A program made the translations under genes and the position numbers. A stretch of DNA of 64,000 nucleotides from Brachynemurus nebulosus (Eukaryota; Arthropoda; Insecta; Neuroptera; Myrmeleontidae): the NCBI GenBank assembly GCA_035578155.1, contig JAPWDM010000005.1, positions 15,522,332-15,586,331 of the forward strand. Reading direction: 5' to 3'. Every line of letters begins with the position of its first letter. Position 1 is the stretch's first letter. The notes under the pieces were generated by a model. The model was not told where the DNA came from, searched no databases, and saw only the letters and a program-made list of their open reading frames with translations. Of this stretch, positions 26,468 to 38,057 are shown piece after piece.

Positions 26468-27780
26468 TACCGGTTGAGTTTTTTGAGAGTTGCCATTTTT
26501 ATTACAGGCAAACCGTTGATTTAATCGAAAAATTGTTCAAATAAAAGTTGTAGATATCGATAGGGGCAACCGATTGCTATAGCTAGGAGCTTTATAGCTT
26601 TTATGGTTTTCGAGGTACGATACAAACTTATAAATTTTTAAATGAGACTGTATGTAAATTTTTCGATAAAACTCATTTAATGCATCAATTAAAAACATAA
26701 ATGAAGTAAAACAATTTTTTTACCCAAGATAATTTTTTGAATTTTTTTTTTTAATTTATCAATTAGGCGGTAAAAATACGCTCATGTATTTGAGGTCACT
26801 TCAACCGACAGTGTTCTGGTCGGTTACATTTCTATTACATCCAATAAAAGAACCTTTTCCACTATCATCTCTATAATACAAATGCTAGTAATTCAAATTT
26901 TGGAGTATAGATGCCGGGCTGATGATGATCATATTGATGAAGTTTTTAACACTTTCGCGTAATAAAATGCTTTAAAAGATTAGTATTTAAAGTAACTTAA
27001 TTTAAAAATATTTTGAAGTTATTCATTAATTTACTGAAAAATATATTTATTTTTTATATATTTATAGAATAGCAGTTGGCAGTTAAACACATATACACAA
27101 CAAAGTGACATTGGTGTTTCTTAAATAATAGCAAAGTAAGGTTAACTGGAACCGAAAATATTATTATTAATAAACGTACGCAAGTAGTGTAAAATATTTG
27201 AAATTCGATAGTATTTTATTTTTATTAAAAACCAAATTAAAAAGCAGAACTTTTCACAAATTTCTTTTAGAATAATTATTTTATAATTTTTCAATGAATT
27301 AAAACTTAAATTATATTTCCATATTGTACTTAGTTATCATTTTTATATGATAATTTAGTCTATTTGATAATTTTAATTTCTGATGGAAAACGTAATAATC
27401 TTTTAATTTTTTGTTACTCCATTGATTAGAATGGCAGCCATATTGAGGTAATTTCTTTTTAAATTACGTAAAATCCTAATTGTTTGCAGACACTTGAGTA
27501 CAAAATTTAAAAGTGTAATTTTGAAACGTAATTACTCAAAAACATGATATAAAAAAATGAAAATTTGAGTGTTACTGGTAGTTCTGAATCATAAACAAAC
27601 TTCTGAAAAACTTGTAAACATACGTTTCCATTTACAAAACTATAAGTTTGTATCATAACTCGAAAACCATAAAAGCTATAAAGTTCCTGACTATAGCAAT
27701 CGGTTGCCCCCGTCGATACCTACAACTCTTATTTGAATGGCTGTAATAAAAATGGCAACTCTCAAAAAACTCAACCGGTA
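26468..27780. mobile_element. Foldback family B, copy 1 (1.3 kb)
   Basis: Arms of about 170 bp pair TACCGGTTGAGTTTTTTGAG at the left with CTCAAAAAACTCAACCGGTA at the right. Pairing continues through GTTGCCATTTTTATTACAG, a GATCGATAGGGGCAACCG-like block and CTTTTATGGTTTTCGAG. Two shorter relatives lie at 50986-51676 and 55139-55418, with ends related to ACAGGGTGAGT...GAGAGTTGCC. No transposase was seen. I cannot name the superfamily. Confidence 0.8.
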
Positions 27781-28291
27781 TATATACATATATTCAATAT
27801 TCATTGCATATAATTATATTTACTTATATTCTCAGCTATATGAATGCATTTTTTCCATGATGGGAATAATGATTATGATATGTCTAGAAATAGAACTTGG
27901 TAGAATTCATTTATTATTGTAATTTATTTGCATGGCGTCTCATTTGCATAACGATCAAGTTTCAACTCGAAACGTTGCAGAACTATATTTACGTGAAGCA
28001 CTCAATGAATTGACTAGTGAGATAGCTAGGCTAGGTAGGCTCTTACCGATGCAACTAATTTTTTTTTTGAATATTAAAAAATTACATTTGCAAATTACAC
28101 ATTGTGTACATGTAAATTAACACGGATAATTATGTCGTTAACAAGGAAATGCGCCTTGACCATTTAACTAAAAATTCAATTGTATTATTTGGATTGTGAT
28201 AATTTGGTTATCTATATCTCATAAAAACTTCGGCTGAAGATATTCGTAACAATTCAAGTTAAATGTTTAGTTAAAAGCTGGTAGCAAGCGT
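27781..28291. other. No gene recognised
   Basis: Two 61-62 codon open frames are not recognised; one (27932-28120) has a protein-like start but degenerates into K/L/H-rich sequence. Confidence 0.35.
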
Positions 28292-28405
28292 CAGGGCCGT
28301 GAAGAGAAATGGTGGGCACCGGCTATAAACCACATTTTGAGAAAAAAAAAAAACAACTCTTTTCAATTTCTCCGCGGGTGCTCTACTCAGGCCCAGCTCC
28401 CGAGG
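28292..28405 (+). repeat. Dispersed repeat family C, copy 1
   Basis: It starts CAGGGCCGTGAAGAGAAATG and carries GGTGGGCACC, an A run, a TTTCTC block and a G/C-rich end with GGCCCAGCTCC. The same order is seen at 33022-33211 and 45507-45675. It is probably a short non-autonomous element whose ends are rich in GGGCC. Confidence 0.65.
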
Positions 28406-29230
28406 CTAAAAAATTTGAGAAAAATTATATTGTTATATATCCATAAATAGAATTTTATGTCGCAGCTTTGTGGTAAATTTATCGATATCAGAGTATCCAT
28501 TACAATAATTGACTGGATCTGTTTAATAAGTAAATAAAAATCAAAAGAAACTCAATTACGCTCGCAGACATATTGATTTAAATAATATCATGTTTATTCA
28601 CTTTAACATGTTCGATACTGAAGAGTTGTTGTCGTTCCGTCCCATACACTTCTACGGGATTAAAATGATATTCTTAATATAAGTAGAGATAATTCAGATA
28701 ATTATTATTTTCTTGATAAACAAATGAAATTGTTCGATCAGTACAGCCGTAGATAAAATAATTAAAAAATAAATTTTAACATACCATATATATTTTGCCG
28801 ACTTTCTTCAAGAATACTCTGTAACAAAAAATTAAATAAAAAAATATTATTTACTATCTTAATAATTAATAAATTTTTTCGATCGTTTTTATATCATTTA
28901 TTGGAAATTTTACAGTGAAAAATGAAATTTATGGTTATTAATATTTGTCAAAAAAAATTAATGGACTAATATAAAAATATTTGACAATTATTATATATTA
29001 CCCCTCATTGTTATAGCAATGTACGATTTTAATGATGTCACATAAATCATATTAATTGCCAAATTATATAAATTTAAAAAAAAGATTTATCTCTATTGGC
29101 AAATAAAAGAGGTGCGGAAATAAAAAATGTGAATTTATTTTAAATTTTTATAGCTTTTATCAAGTAAAATAAAAAATTCGGGGAAACGTTTAAAATAATG
29201 TTAAAATTAACCTTGAAATAATTTTTTTTT
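28406..29230. other. No gene recognised
   Basis: A/T-rich, nothing supported. Confidence 0.4.
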
Positions 29231-29272
29231 CAGTCTTGATTGAATTTGAATTATCAAATTCAATCAAGACTG
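29231..29272. repeat. Perfect 19-bp hairpin
   Basis: CAGTCTTGATTGAATTTGA is followed by a 4-base loop ATTA and its exact complement. A run of T residues precedes it. It is too short for a typical animal microRNA precursor and may be the tip of a lost palindrome. Confidence 0.9.
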
Positions 29273-30260
29273 TATAGTTCGTTAGTTCACTATTAGTTAT
29301 ACACTGTCGTGTCACACGAATCTTAAGTATCCTGAATTACAACAATTAGCAATGGTGAAAAGATTCTACTCACACATTCCCTATTTCCTGAATTTTCAAA
29401 TAGTATAATTTACACGTTATTGAATTACGTCTGCAACGTTAAACCAATAACGCGTAATAAAAATGAATTAGCTAAGACATTTAACAATGTCTGAAATAAT
29501 TAAGATCATTTGATATTTTATTCAAATCAAATTTTCTCAAAACTATAATTTTTTAGATACCTGAGTTACGCTTAACACGGCAAAACAGTAACTGGGTGCG
29601 TGTTTTTAGTTTCTACTGGAGTTATTCTTACATTAAAGTGACTCCTGTTTATAACTATTACTTTATTTTATTGTCTTTTAACATGTTTCAAGAACCGGAA
29701 GCCCTTATTTAATTAAAGCGAAAAATCAATATGGCGGACAGTTTAAAAAATACACGTTCTTTACAATTTGTGGCAATAAAAATACAAGTATCTCATCGAA
29801 TTTATAGAGCTATAAAATTTTTGTAATGAAACTGCTACATGTACAAACAACGAAATTTGAATTAAATGTGGTACTCTCTCTTAGATTCGTAGCAACTTTT
29901 AAGTGAAGACACAGAATAACATAAAACCATGTTTATATTTAACAGTACCTAACAGTTTCGAAAATTGTTATCTAATAGTGAAACCTAGTTAAGCTTAGTG
30001 TTTAACTAGCTGGCTTTTAAGACACAGTGGTCTTGCGTTCGAGTACAATCTGAGTGAAGAACGGTTGTAGTCGGCATTTGTCAGTATATTTCTCACAAAA
30101 ACGGCTGGTTATCAAGGGAGAATCTGTTCCAAAATGGCTATTATCTGTTCCTAAATGTATACCAGATATAAAAATGCAAACAGATTATATAGGTAATTAT
30201 TTAGATACGGTAGATAGTACACAACTATTCGTTATTTCGTTTGTAACAACCTAATAAATG
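29273..30260. other. No gene recognised
   Basis: A segment at 30010-30050 (GGTCTTGCGTTCGAGTAC) resembles a tRNA B box and might be a worn SINE head, but the rest of a tRNA fold is missing. Confidence 0.35.
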
Positions 30261-30849
30261 AGGAGTAGTCTAACAGAAGGTTAACATTTCCACTTTTTGG
30301 CCTTTTGCTTTTTTTTGCAGAATCGTACTTATATCTATAAACTACACATCTTAGTTGAATTTGGCGTGTTAAATAGCAATAATTTTCACTTAAAAAAAGT
30401 CCCAATCTCGTTTTTCAAACAAAAAGGAACATATCCATTTCTTTATAAAAGTATTATTTTAGTTCTAACAAAAAGTGACATTATCTTATGTAATATTGGA
30501 TTTAGATTTAGATTAGTAGATTTAGTAGCTGAAAACACTAGAGAAAGTTAATCAAAGTTTCTTTGAACGATGGTTTTACCATCATTCATTACCACTATCT
30601 GTAACAAAAGGTAACATTTCCATTCAATGATTATCAAAAAGGGACATTTTCAAGTTTTACTGACAAAAGGTAACATTTCAAAAATTCAAACTCAGTTATC
30701 TCTTGTAATATTAAAGTTTTTAAACGGACAAAACAGTGACGTAAGGTAACTTTTTTCAATGCAATAAATGCTTACTCTTTAATCACATTTTAGTGATTTC
30801 TGAAAAAGAGGGTAACGATGGAAATGTTACCTTCTGTTCGACTACTCCT
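30261..30849. mobile_element. Inverted-repeat element with reiterated GGTAACATTTCC motif
   Basis: The left end AGGAGTAGTCTAACAGAAGG and the complement of the right end (CTTCTGTTCGACTACTCCT) are inverted copies, continuing into GTTAACATTTCC/GGAAATGTTACC. The motif GGTAACATTTC recurs inside at about 30611 and 30671, with a weaker GGTAACTTTT at about 30746. AAATG borders both sides but could be chance. Open frames inside are not recognised. It is similar in style to the elements at 38.1, 52.3 and 60.5 kb. Confidence 0.65.
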
Positions 30850-31385
30850 CAAATGTCTATGGCAACATTTTAAACTAACTGTTACTAATCATAGTTTATT
30901 TCGACTCATATCATAAAGTAGCGGTTACCGATTAAGTTAAACTCAACAAACCGGCACAGCATCGCTAATATCTTCCACAATGGATAACTTTCCAAACAAG
31001 CAATAACATCATTTACTAAAATAACAATTTTCATTATCACTGTGCAGCGTATTAAATTTGAAAATCCAATACAATATATTGTGTCAGTTGGTTTGTACGT
31101 TCAGTAGACACATACAAAATAATTGTTATTCAGTGAGACCGTTTAATTCACCACAAAATTCATTTGAATTAGTGCCTAACTCGTCAAAATGGTCAGTCTC
31201 TACCCAACCTAGTATAATACCGTACAGTGCGGTTCAGCAAAGCGTTTAATATAATGAATAAAGAACGAATGTGAAGTGACAATTCAAAAAGCGTTTTGTC
31301 ACAGTTATCAAACTGTTGAAAAATTACCAAAAAATATTCAACGAATTGTTTAAGGGTTTTCATTGTTCAGGGTGTGTTACTCTTA
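30850..31385. other. No gene recognised
   Basis: Ordinary A/T-rich sequence. Confidence 0.4.
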
Positions 31386-31554
31386 GCCCGGCTGCACACC
31401 TAGCAGATACGACACAGCAGATTCGACATGAGAGACACAGACATTTGTCTTAAGACATGGCATCTGCACACCTAGAAGACATTTGTCTTAAGACACGAGA
31501 GATACGACATGAACGACACTACAACAAGTGGAATTTTTCAAGCCAGTGTTAATC

Positions 31555-31852
31555 ATGAGCTCATCAAGTGAGGAAGATACTATCGAAATGTACTGGTATT
31601 TAAGAAATAAAAAAAGGAAAAGGGGGGGAGTATTGGATACATCCATACAATTTTTATAATGTTCAACACAGTTCTGCCATAGTTAGCAGAGAATTATCGC
31701 AACATGAATCAAAATTTAAAGAAAATTATCGAATGAGCCCTGATTGTTTCAAATTTTTGTTCGAGTTAGTGTCACCTGCTCTTGAAAAACAGGACACTAA
31801 ATACAAACTAGCTGTTTCTGCATCCGAAAAGCTGCTTATAACTTTAAGCTAA
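31555..31852 (+). pseudogene. PIF/Harbinger transposase N-terminal fragment
   Basis: The frame opens at ATG (MSSSSEEDTIEMYWYLRNKK). At a run of seven G (31622-31628) it must shift by one base to continue as GEYWIHPYNFYN, then YRMSPDCFKFLFELVSP, ALEKQDT and ASEKLLITLS before TAA. The phrases W-x-HP-x-N, Y-RMS-x-x-x-F-x-x-L, P-x-LEKQDT and S-x-x-EKLLITL are the conserved N-terminal block of Harbinger (DDE) transposases just before the catalytic domain. The DDE residues themselves are gone. The one-base expansion of the G run is a likely inactivating event. Total about 98 codons, against about 350-400 in a full protein. Confidence 0.8.
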
Positions 31853-31951
31853 GTGAATTAAGAATAAGAAAGAAAATAAAATTAAAACTGTAAATATTTC
31901 AAATATATATATTTTTACTGAAAAAAAATGTAAATTTTTATTTTAACTGAA

Positions 31952-32140
31952 CTACATTTTTGTATAATACAACGGCAAACTATTTTCAACATTTATTCCT
32001 ATTCCTCCATGAAAGTCATGAGTAGTTTGTTGAGATGATAAGTCAATCGAGTTAGTTTGAAACCATGAAGAGTCACTAATAGTCGGAGAATATGGAGTTG
32101 ATAATCTAGATGTGCCTTGTTCAACCTCATCCTTGTTCAA
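31952..32140 (-). pseudogene. Possible remnant of the second Harbinger protein
   Basis: A 62-codon open frame on the opposite strand reads DEVEQGTSRLSTPYSPTISD and continues with S/T/Q-rich sequence. Harbinger elements usually carry a Myb/MADF-like DNA-binding protein gene convergent to the transposase, and its C-terminus is low-complexity and poorly conserved. Position and orientation fit, but no Myb or MADF helix can be seen, so this is only a suggestion. Confidence 0.25.
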
Positions 32141-32616
32141 ATAATAAAATAGTTTATATCAAAAACATTGTGTTTTATTCTCCGGCAAATGGGGTATTCA
32201 TCCGTAATTTAAAAAAAAAAATGTGAGCTATAGAGGTCGGTCAATGTGGGAATCAACAAATTCCTGAACCAGCGGCATTTCAATAAAGACACCACAGAAC
32301 CTTACCTTCAATTAATTATTAAAGAGAATTTTTGATAATGTACACACTATTTGAATTACCATTCCTTTCAAATGTATACGTATAATTTTTAAATTTATCT
32401 TACATGCCGTTCGACACGAGCGACAGCAGACTAGCATGCTATGTCGCTTAAGACAAATGTCACTGTCTGCTATGTCGTATCTCCTAGGTGTGCAGCAGTT
32501 TTGTGTTTTCAATGCAATTTAAATGTATTCAAGCGATGCGTGTCTCCAAGCGACACATATCTTATGTCTCTTATGTCGTATCTGCTGTGTCGTATCTCCT
32601 AGGTGTGCAGCCGCGC

Positions 32617-33021
32617 TAAGCATAGAACCGGGTCCGAAATGTTTTGATGAGTCACAGTGTATAATGTTACTGCTATTAAATGATTTGTAATTACATTTAT
32701 TAGTGTAAAATTACATTTGTAACAGGAATTGACAATAATTATAACAATTTGCTTCCAGTAACAGTTCAATAAAAAAAAAATATTTTTGACATTTGACCGA
32801 GGGAATTGTAATTGTAATATTTCATTGTTTATCACAATGTAGTTTATCATAAATTAAAGATCATAGTAGTAGTTTTGGAAATTTTAAGTCTCCTAACTGA
32901 AGCAACGCTGTTCAGAATCGATTTTTCTAGTTGAGTGCTAAAATCAACACAAAATTTTTAATAGGGTTATATTTTGGGCTGCGGCCGAGTACAGACCATG
33001 CATAATCTAAGTCCGGGTAGC
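32617..33021. other. No gene recognised
   Basis: A/T-rich, with chance open frames only. Confidence 0.4.
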
Positions 33022-33211
33022 CAGGGCCGTGGAGAGAAATGGCGGGCCCCAGGAACAAAGAACTTTTCTTGAAAGTTTCTCTCTAAAAAAAGTGACGAGC
33101 AAAAAAAAACTCGTTTTAGTTTTCTCAGGTCCGTATCCGCTATGGGTCTTTTTTTCCAGCCCGGGGCCTGGGGCTGCAACTCCGATTACCCCACCCTCTC
33201 GTCGGGCCCGT
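33022..33211 (+). repeat. Dispersed repeat family C, copy 2
   Basis: It begins CAGGGCCGTGGAGAGAAATG, with GCGGGCCCCAGG, then an A/T centre with GACGAGCAAAAAAAAAC, and ends in GGGGCCTGGGGCTG and TCGTCGGGCCCGTGA. It is the longest and least eroded of the three copies in the window. Confidence 0.7.
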
Positions 33212-33319
33212 GAGTAGCTGAAAAATACTATAATCGTGTACTATATAAAAGGTTCGTAACGTTGCTAAACAATGAACTACTAACTTAAAAATAATAAATC
33301 AAAATAAATAATTAGTTAA

Positions 33320-34207
33320 GGGGGATCACTAGTGTGACATTTTGAAAAAATTGGAAATTTTTTTTTGCATGTTTTGATAGTCTATACCTTTAAAAATAAC
33401 ATACTAAAATTTTAAGTGCGTATCTCAAATAGTTTTTGAGTTACAGCCATCTGAAGCGCGAATTTTCATTGTTAACTTTGAGATATTGAGAAATGTATGA
33501 CGGTTGATAGTTCGGTAGTTTCTGGACGTGGCTACCAGTCACATGTTGTGGAGAAGCTAGACCCTGGCACAATTAAACGACTCATCTAGTTTTGTTATGA
33601 CCGTTAGAGTGAGTACATCGTAAATAATTTTAATAAAAATTCTCAGTGATTAAAACTAAATGGTAAAGTAACGAAAAACTACATTTTTCAAATTTGCTGC
33701 AGTTATAACTCGAACACAAATCCTCCGATCGATTTGGTTCCTATTGCAGCTTCTTTCATATATGTTCCTTCGTACCATGAACCTCCAGTTTTCCGATCGA
33801 AACAAAAATGTAATTTTTGTAAGCCAAAAATCATCAAATTTTCGAGAAAAATTTGAAACTCTTTTTTAAAAACTCCGCCATTTTGTTAAAATTCAACTTT
33901 TTTTTCGATTGAGGTTCACGGCACGGGCAATACCTTCTAGTCTAATAGGCTTTTTGTTTTTGTTTTTTTGATTTCTGATACTGTGAAGGTCCCTACAACT
34001 GCAGCAGTGGGGGAACTTTTTTTTTGAGCCGTGGGATATCTCGAATAACTCACTGAATTTTCAATTTTTTTGTCCAAAAATTCTATTTTGAATTTACTAT
34101 ATATCAATAAATATATCCTTAAAATATGAAAACATTCCACACAGTAGTTTTCTTTAAAAAAATTCCCAAAAGCACCTTTTCTAAGGCGGTCACACTAATG
34201 GTCCCCC
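33320..34207. mobile_element. Inverted-repeat element, unclassified (GGGGGATCACTAGTGTGAC ends)
   Basis: GGGGGATCACTAGTGTGAC at the left matches the complement of GTCACACTAATGGTCCCCC at the right, about 19 bp with two mismatches. The 888-bp interior is A/T-rich with moderately complex stretches (33420-33600 and 33700-33800). No transposase peptide was recognised. Flanks give no clear duplication. Confidence 0.65.
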
Positions 34208-34367
34208 GTAAAGACAACGAATTACATTTGCCAATTTGTTCAATTTGTTCCGAGCATATTTGATGTCATATATTATTCCACACAATTTAAATAGCATTTA
34301 TTTTCAAATTTTAATAAGGATATTTTTTTGGTTGGGGTACGGATGATTGTAAGTGAGTAGGTAAACC

Positions 34368-35145
34368 AGGACAGCGATTCTTGAAAAGTGAAGTGACGTG
34401 GAATGGAATGAAATGAAATAGCTGAGAACAGAATCAAAGGAAATGTATTTTTATAAGTTGGTAGGTATACATTACTGTGTACTCTTAATGGGTACTCTAT
34501 ACACTACTGTGTAACTTACTTAATGGGTACTCTATCGACGAAATTGATTACTAATAAGAGGAAGTATTATTTATGGTACACAGTTTTCATTTCCTGTTAC
34601 ATATTTTAAACAGCGAAATCAAACTGGAGAAGGAGAATGCAAGATCAAGCTGAATCCGGTGGAGGAATTTTAAAATTAATTAATGAAAAACTAAATAAAA
34701 TTACTAAATAAACAAAAACAAACGCTACTACTACAAAACAAGGTTATGTCGAAGGAAAATATATAATTTAAATAAAAAAAATTAATAAAAGATAAAAAAT
34801 AATTAAAATACAAGAAAAAAGATAAAAAATTAAAACAGTTAATATAAAGCACAGCTAGCTATTCAAAAATCATAACAAACGTAAACGGAATGGACGAAAG
34901 ATGGCAATAAAATGATGAATGTTTGTAAATTTTATTTTTTAAATTCCATATGTAATCGGAAATGAAAACTGTGGACCATAAAAAATACCTCCTATTATTA
35001 GTAATCAATTTCGTCGATAGAGTACCCATTATCACAATAATGTATACCTACCAACTTATAAAAATATATTTACTTTGGTTCTGTTCTCAGCTATTTCATT
35101 TCATTCCATTCCACGTCACTTCACTTTTCAAGAATCGGGCATCCT
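34368..35145. mobile_element. Long-armed foldback element
   Basis: Arms of about 190-230 bp: CGATTCTTGAAAAGTGAAGT and onwards (from 34375) pairs with the complement ending ACTTCACTTTTCAAGAATCG (35137). Pairing continues through ATAGCTGAGAACAGAA, TATAAGTTGGTAGGTATACA and CGACGAAATTGATTACTAAT. The left arm has an internal duplication of the TTAATGGGTACTCTAT segment, so it is longer. The outer AGGA/TCCT bases may belong to the ends. No coding trace. Confidence 0.85.
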
Positions 35146-35875
35146 ATAACTTTTTATAGAAGGGCGTACAATTTGATGTTTAAGTGTATAGGGGTACACC
35201 GGAGAAAACATTTTGTAAATCTCTGTTCTACACAGCTTATTTATTATTATTATCTCTCCAAATAAAACTCATATTTAATACTAAAAAAAAAAAAAGGAAA
35301 AACGAAAACCCAAAACCTACACATACACAAAACGCACAAAAACATAAAATACACCTAAATGCCACTTCATCGCCTTATTTCGCCGATAATTACTCGGAAA
35401 AATGGAAACATTCATTAGTACGAAATATATATCAATTTGAAATGAAATTACGAAAAACAACAATACAAGCATGATTTAATAGGTTACGAGTACTGTACTT
35501 GTGTCCGTGCATATGTGTGCGTTGGTAAATAGGAATTTATCCAAAATGGTGGCATGTCACGCTACCATGGATTACATCACGTTTATTCCCTTTTATACAT
35601 TACTCATCATCGGCTATATCAAACATTGTTAACAATATTGACGACGTTATGGTCGTACGACCACTATACGATCAGTTAGTTATACGGCTAGTTTATATCG
35701 TAAGTATATGATAGTATGGTACGGTATGCAGGGACGTAACTGAATAGACAATAATGAGGGACGTTTCTTCGGAGGTTAAAACAAATTATTGGGATACAGA
35801 AAGGATCGTGAAAGAAGACCGGAGAAAGTAAAACCATTAACAACCATCGTATAGTAAATTGTCGAAACGAACATT
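35146..35875. other. No gene recognised
   Basis: Open frames at 35184-35474 and 35688-35897 are low complexity or unrecognised. Confidence 0.35.
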
Positions 35876-35972
35876 CAGCTATTACGGCCACTGTCATGAC
35901 GCGACTTGAATTCAGGACTATGATAGAAATCTGTTTTGAGGGCTCTAGACGTCAAAAATGATATTCACTAAA

Positions 35973-36067
<95 letters not shown>

Positions 36068-36425
36068 TAATAGATAGGCATATATGAATTTATGTATTTA
36101 TGTAGCAGCACGATATGTCTCGAGCGAACATCTTATTTCTAAGAAAGTTGGTGAAATTATTGAAAGTCTAGAAATCTTGAATAAGTTCTTCAACCAGACA
36201 CATCCGATGCTGCCTGTATGGTTTTTTGGGCATTTTTTGTAAAAAAAACTTAGGTTTTTACCAAAAATTTTTCAAATCCAAAAGTTTTTGCTACCTTTTC
36301 TTTTTACACCATTGGAGAAGGAGAAAAAATCACATACAAAAGATTTTTGAACCATTATTCCATGTAAACTGATTTCCGAGGAAAACTAATTGTTGTAAAC
36401 GGAAATCCGCTATGTTATTTTTTTT
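35875..36425 (+). repeat. Dispersed repeat family A, copy 3, interrupted by (AT)n
   Basis: It starts with GGCCACTGTCATGACGCGAC and TTGAATTC (shared, inverted, with 3533-3570). It then has an (AT)n array (35976-36062), CTTGAATAAGTTCTTCAACC, AGACACATCCGATGC, the GGAGAAGGAGAAAAAATCACA block, and finally TTTCCGAGGAAAACTAATTG with TGTAAACGGAAATCCGCTA. The last 250 bp closely parallel 60985-61245. Confidence 0.65.
35976..36062. repeat. (AT)n microsatellite, 87 bp
   Basis: Uninterrupted AT within repeat family A copy 3. Confidence 0.98.
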
Positions 36426-37835
36426 TAATATCTGACAATATATTTATTATATGAGTACCTAATATGTAAAATCATTCCCATTTCCATATCTTCTGTATCT
36501 TATTTGTAGCAATATTTAATTAATTTTCATTTAAGCTACAATTAGAGCTCTTTAGAAGGCAAACATTGTTAGTCTTTTAATTGTAAATCAAAAAATTTAA
36601 AAATTTTTATATTTTAAAATTCTTTTTTTCAAAATATAGATTACCTGCTCTGAAGGTCAGTTTTATGACGATAAATTATTTTGGCCTCATTTTTTACTCA
36701 CTAATCAAAAGAAAAAATTCAGAAAATGTCTAATTTTAAAGGCGTTTTAATCAAAAAAACACATACTTTTTAATACCAAAACACTTACTTTATATATTTT
36801 CATAATTTTTCGACGAAGTACCTTTACGATGTTACTATAGTAAATAAAAATTATTTGAAAACATCATCTTAACAAAAAATAATATTTTCAAAAGAACAGA
36901 ACTTACAGTTAGTCAAAATAAAAACTATTGATGTAATGAATGCTCTTACACATACATAATAGCTATATATACTTTGACCGATCCGTTCATAACGTTTAAG
37001 TCAACTACACACATCCGTCACTGCGAATCCGTCACTGATTTTTACACATATATGTATTAACCGACTACCCTACATAATGTAATATCGCCGACGTATACGT
37101 GGAAGCGTCGTGGATAATGTCAGATTTTCAATCGATCACACGTCCCTAACATATTATACCTATCTATACCTATTAAATACCCCATATAGTCAAGCATATC
37201 CAACAATAATATCTATCGACCGAATGAATGACTAAACTGACTCTTTGTCATTTGTTTTATGCTAATTTTACAATTGCATTACTTGCATAATACGCTCTAT
37301 TTAAACCAGACAACTAAATACTCACCTACTATAGGACATAGCTACCCATATACCTATATACATAGGTTGAGTCACTCATCATCAAATCACTGTACGATAA
37401 AGTCGTGAACCACCACTGTAGAGTATATGTATAGCTATGAGCAAATCACAATGAATGACAGACAGACAGACCGAGAGGGTAATATGATGTAATCACATGA
37501 GACAAGTGAGTACGAATTTCATTTGTAAAATTATCATTTTTCCATATCAAAAAATGGAAATATGTAAATATTTATTTTACCCTTCGAACCATTATAAATA
37601 TTTGGATTAACGTGGTAAATACGCCCGTGGAAATATTTGATTGAAATAAAAAATTTTGAAAAAGTTTTCAATTACACAAAAGCCTGGTGAATTGTACGTC
37701 GAAATTTTCCCTTCAAGGGAAAATTGCAACTGAATCTTGCAAGAAAAAAAATAAGGAACCCTTGTAATTTAGTCACGTCTTTTCGTCATGTCGATCTGAC
37801 TGATACATCATCAAAATGGAGTGATTCTTAAACAG
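36426..37835. other. No gene recognised
   Basis: A/T-rich. A short direct repeat ATCCGTCACTG occurs twice near 37014-37037. Nothing else supported. Confidence 0.4.
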
Positions 37836-37906
37836 GAATCGGTAGTCTAGTGGTAAGGCACTTGACTTATTATCAAGAATCCTGGGTTCGAATCCCAGTC
37901 GATCCA
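37836..37906 (+). tRNA. tRNA-like gene, anticodon TAT (Ile-type), possibly a pseudogene
   Basis: A cloverleaf can be drawn. The acceptor strand GAATCGG pairs with TCGATCC, with one A-C mismatch and a final G-U. The D arm is GTCT-AGTGGTA-AGGC. The anticodon stem CTTGA/TCAAG is perfect around loop CTTATTA (anticodon TAT at 37868-37870). The T arm CTGGG-TTCGAAT-CCCAG is perfect, and the discriminator is A. Polymerase III boxes are intact (TAGTCTAGTGG and GGTTCGAATCC), with a T5 terminator at 37919-37923. The weak acceptor pair and unusual sequence for an Ile tRNA leave open a pseudogene or SINE head. Confidence 0.6.
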
Positions 37907-37918
37907 GCTTGATAATAA

Positions 37919-37923
37919 TTTTT
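37919..37923 (+). terminator. Polymerase III T5 terminator of the tRNA-like gene
   Basis: Five T residues 13 bases after the tRNA 3' end. The intervening CTTGATAATAA is exactly complementary to the 3' half of the anticodon arm. Confidence 0.5.
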
Positions 37924-38057
37924 CAACCGCGATATGAATTTTAATTAGTTCGAAGATAGATCGTTCGAAAAATCGATATCAATTTTTATTCGCAACATCT
38001 TGTACAGGAAAAATATGTCTGCTTAGGCATGCACGCATGCACGCACTCAAGTAGGTA

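Larger units (their letters stand above)
31386..32616 (+). mobile_element. PIF/Harbinger-like element, decayed, with doubled termini
   Basis: The left end GCCCGGCTGCACACCTAG and right end CTAGGTGTGCAGCCGCGC are inverted copies, bordered by TTA and TAA respectively. The core CTGCACACCTAG appears twice near each end (about 31394 and 31451; about 32488 and 32600). Each is associated with GATACGACA and ACATTTGTCTTAAGACA motifs, so the element has a second, internal set of ends. It encodes a transposase fragment at 31555-31852. The superfamily call rests on this peptide and the 3-bp TWA-like border. Confidence 0.75.

Noticed and set aside
26915..26940. CTGATGATGATC, possible hammerhead core
   Set aside because: No GAAA block at a suitable distance.
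29231..29272. Hairpin considered as a microRNA precursor
   Set aside because: A 19-bp perfect stem with a 4-base loop is too short for Drosha/Dicer processing of the usual kind.
31952..32140. Calling a Myb/MADF protein gene with confidence
   Set aside because: Only position and orientation fit; no helix-turn-helix residues are visible, so it is kept as a low-confidence remnant.
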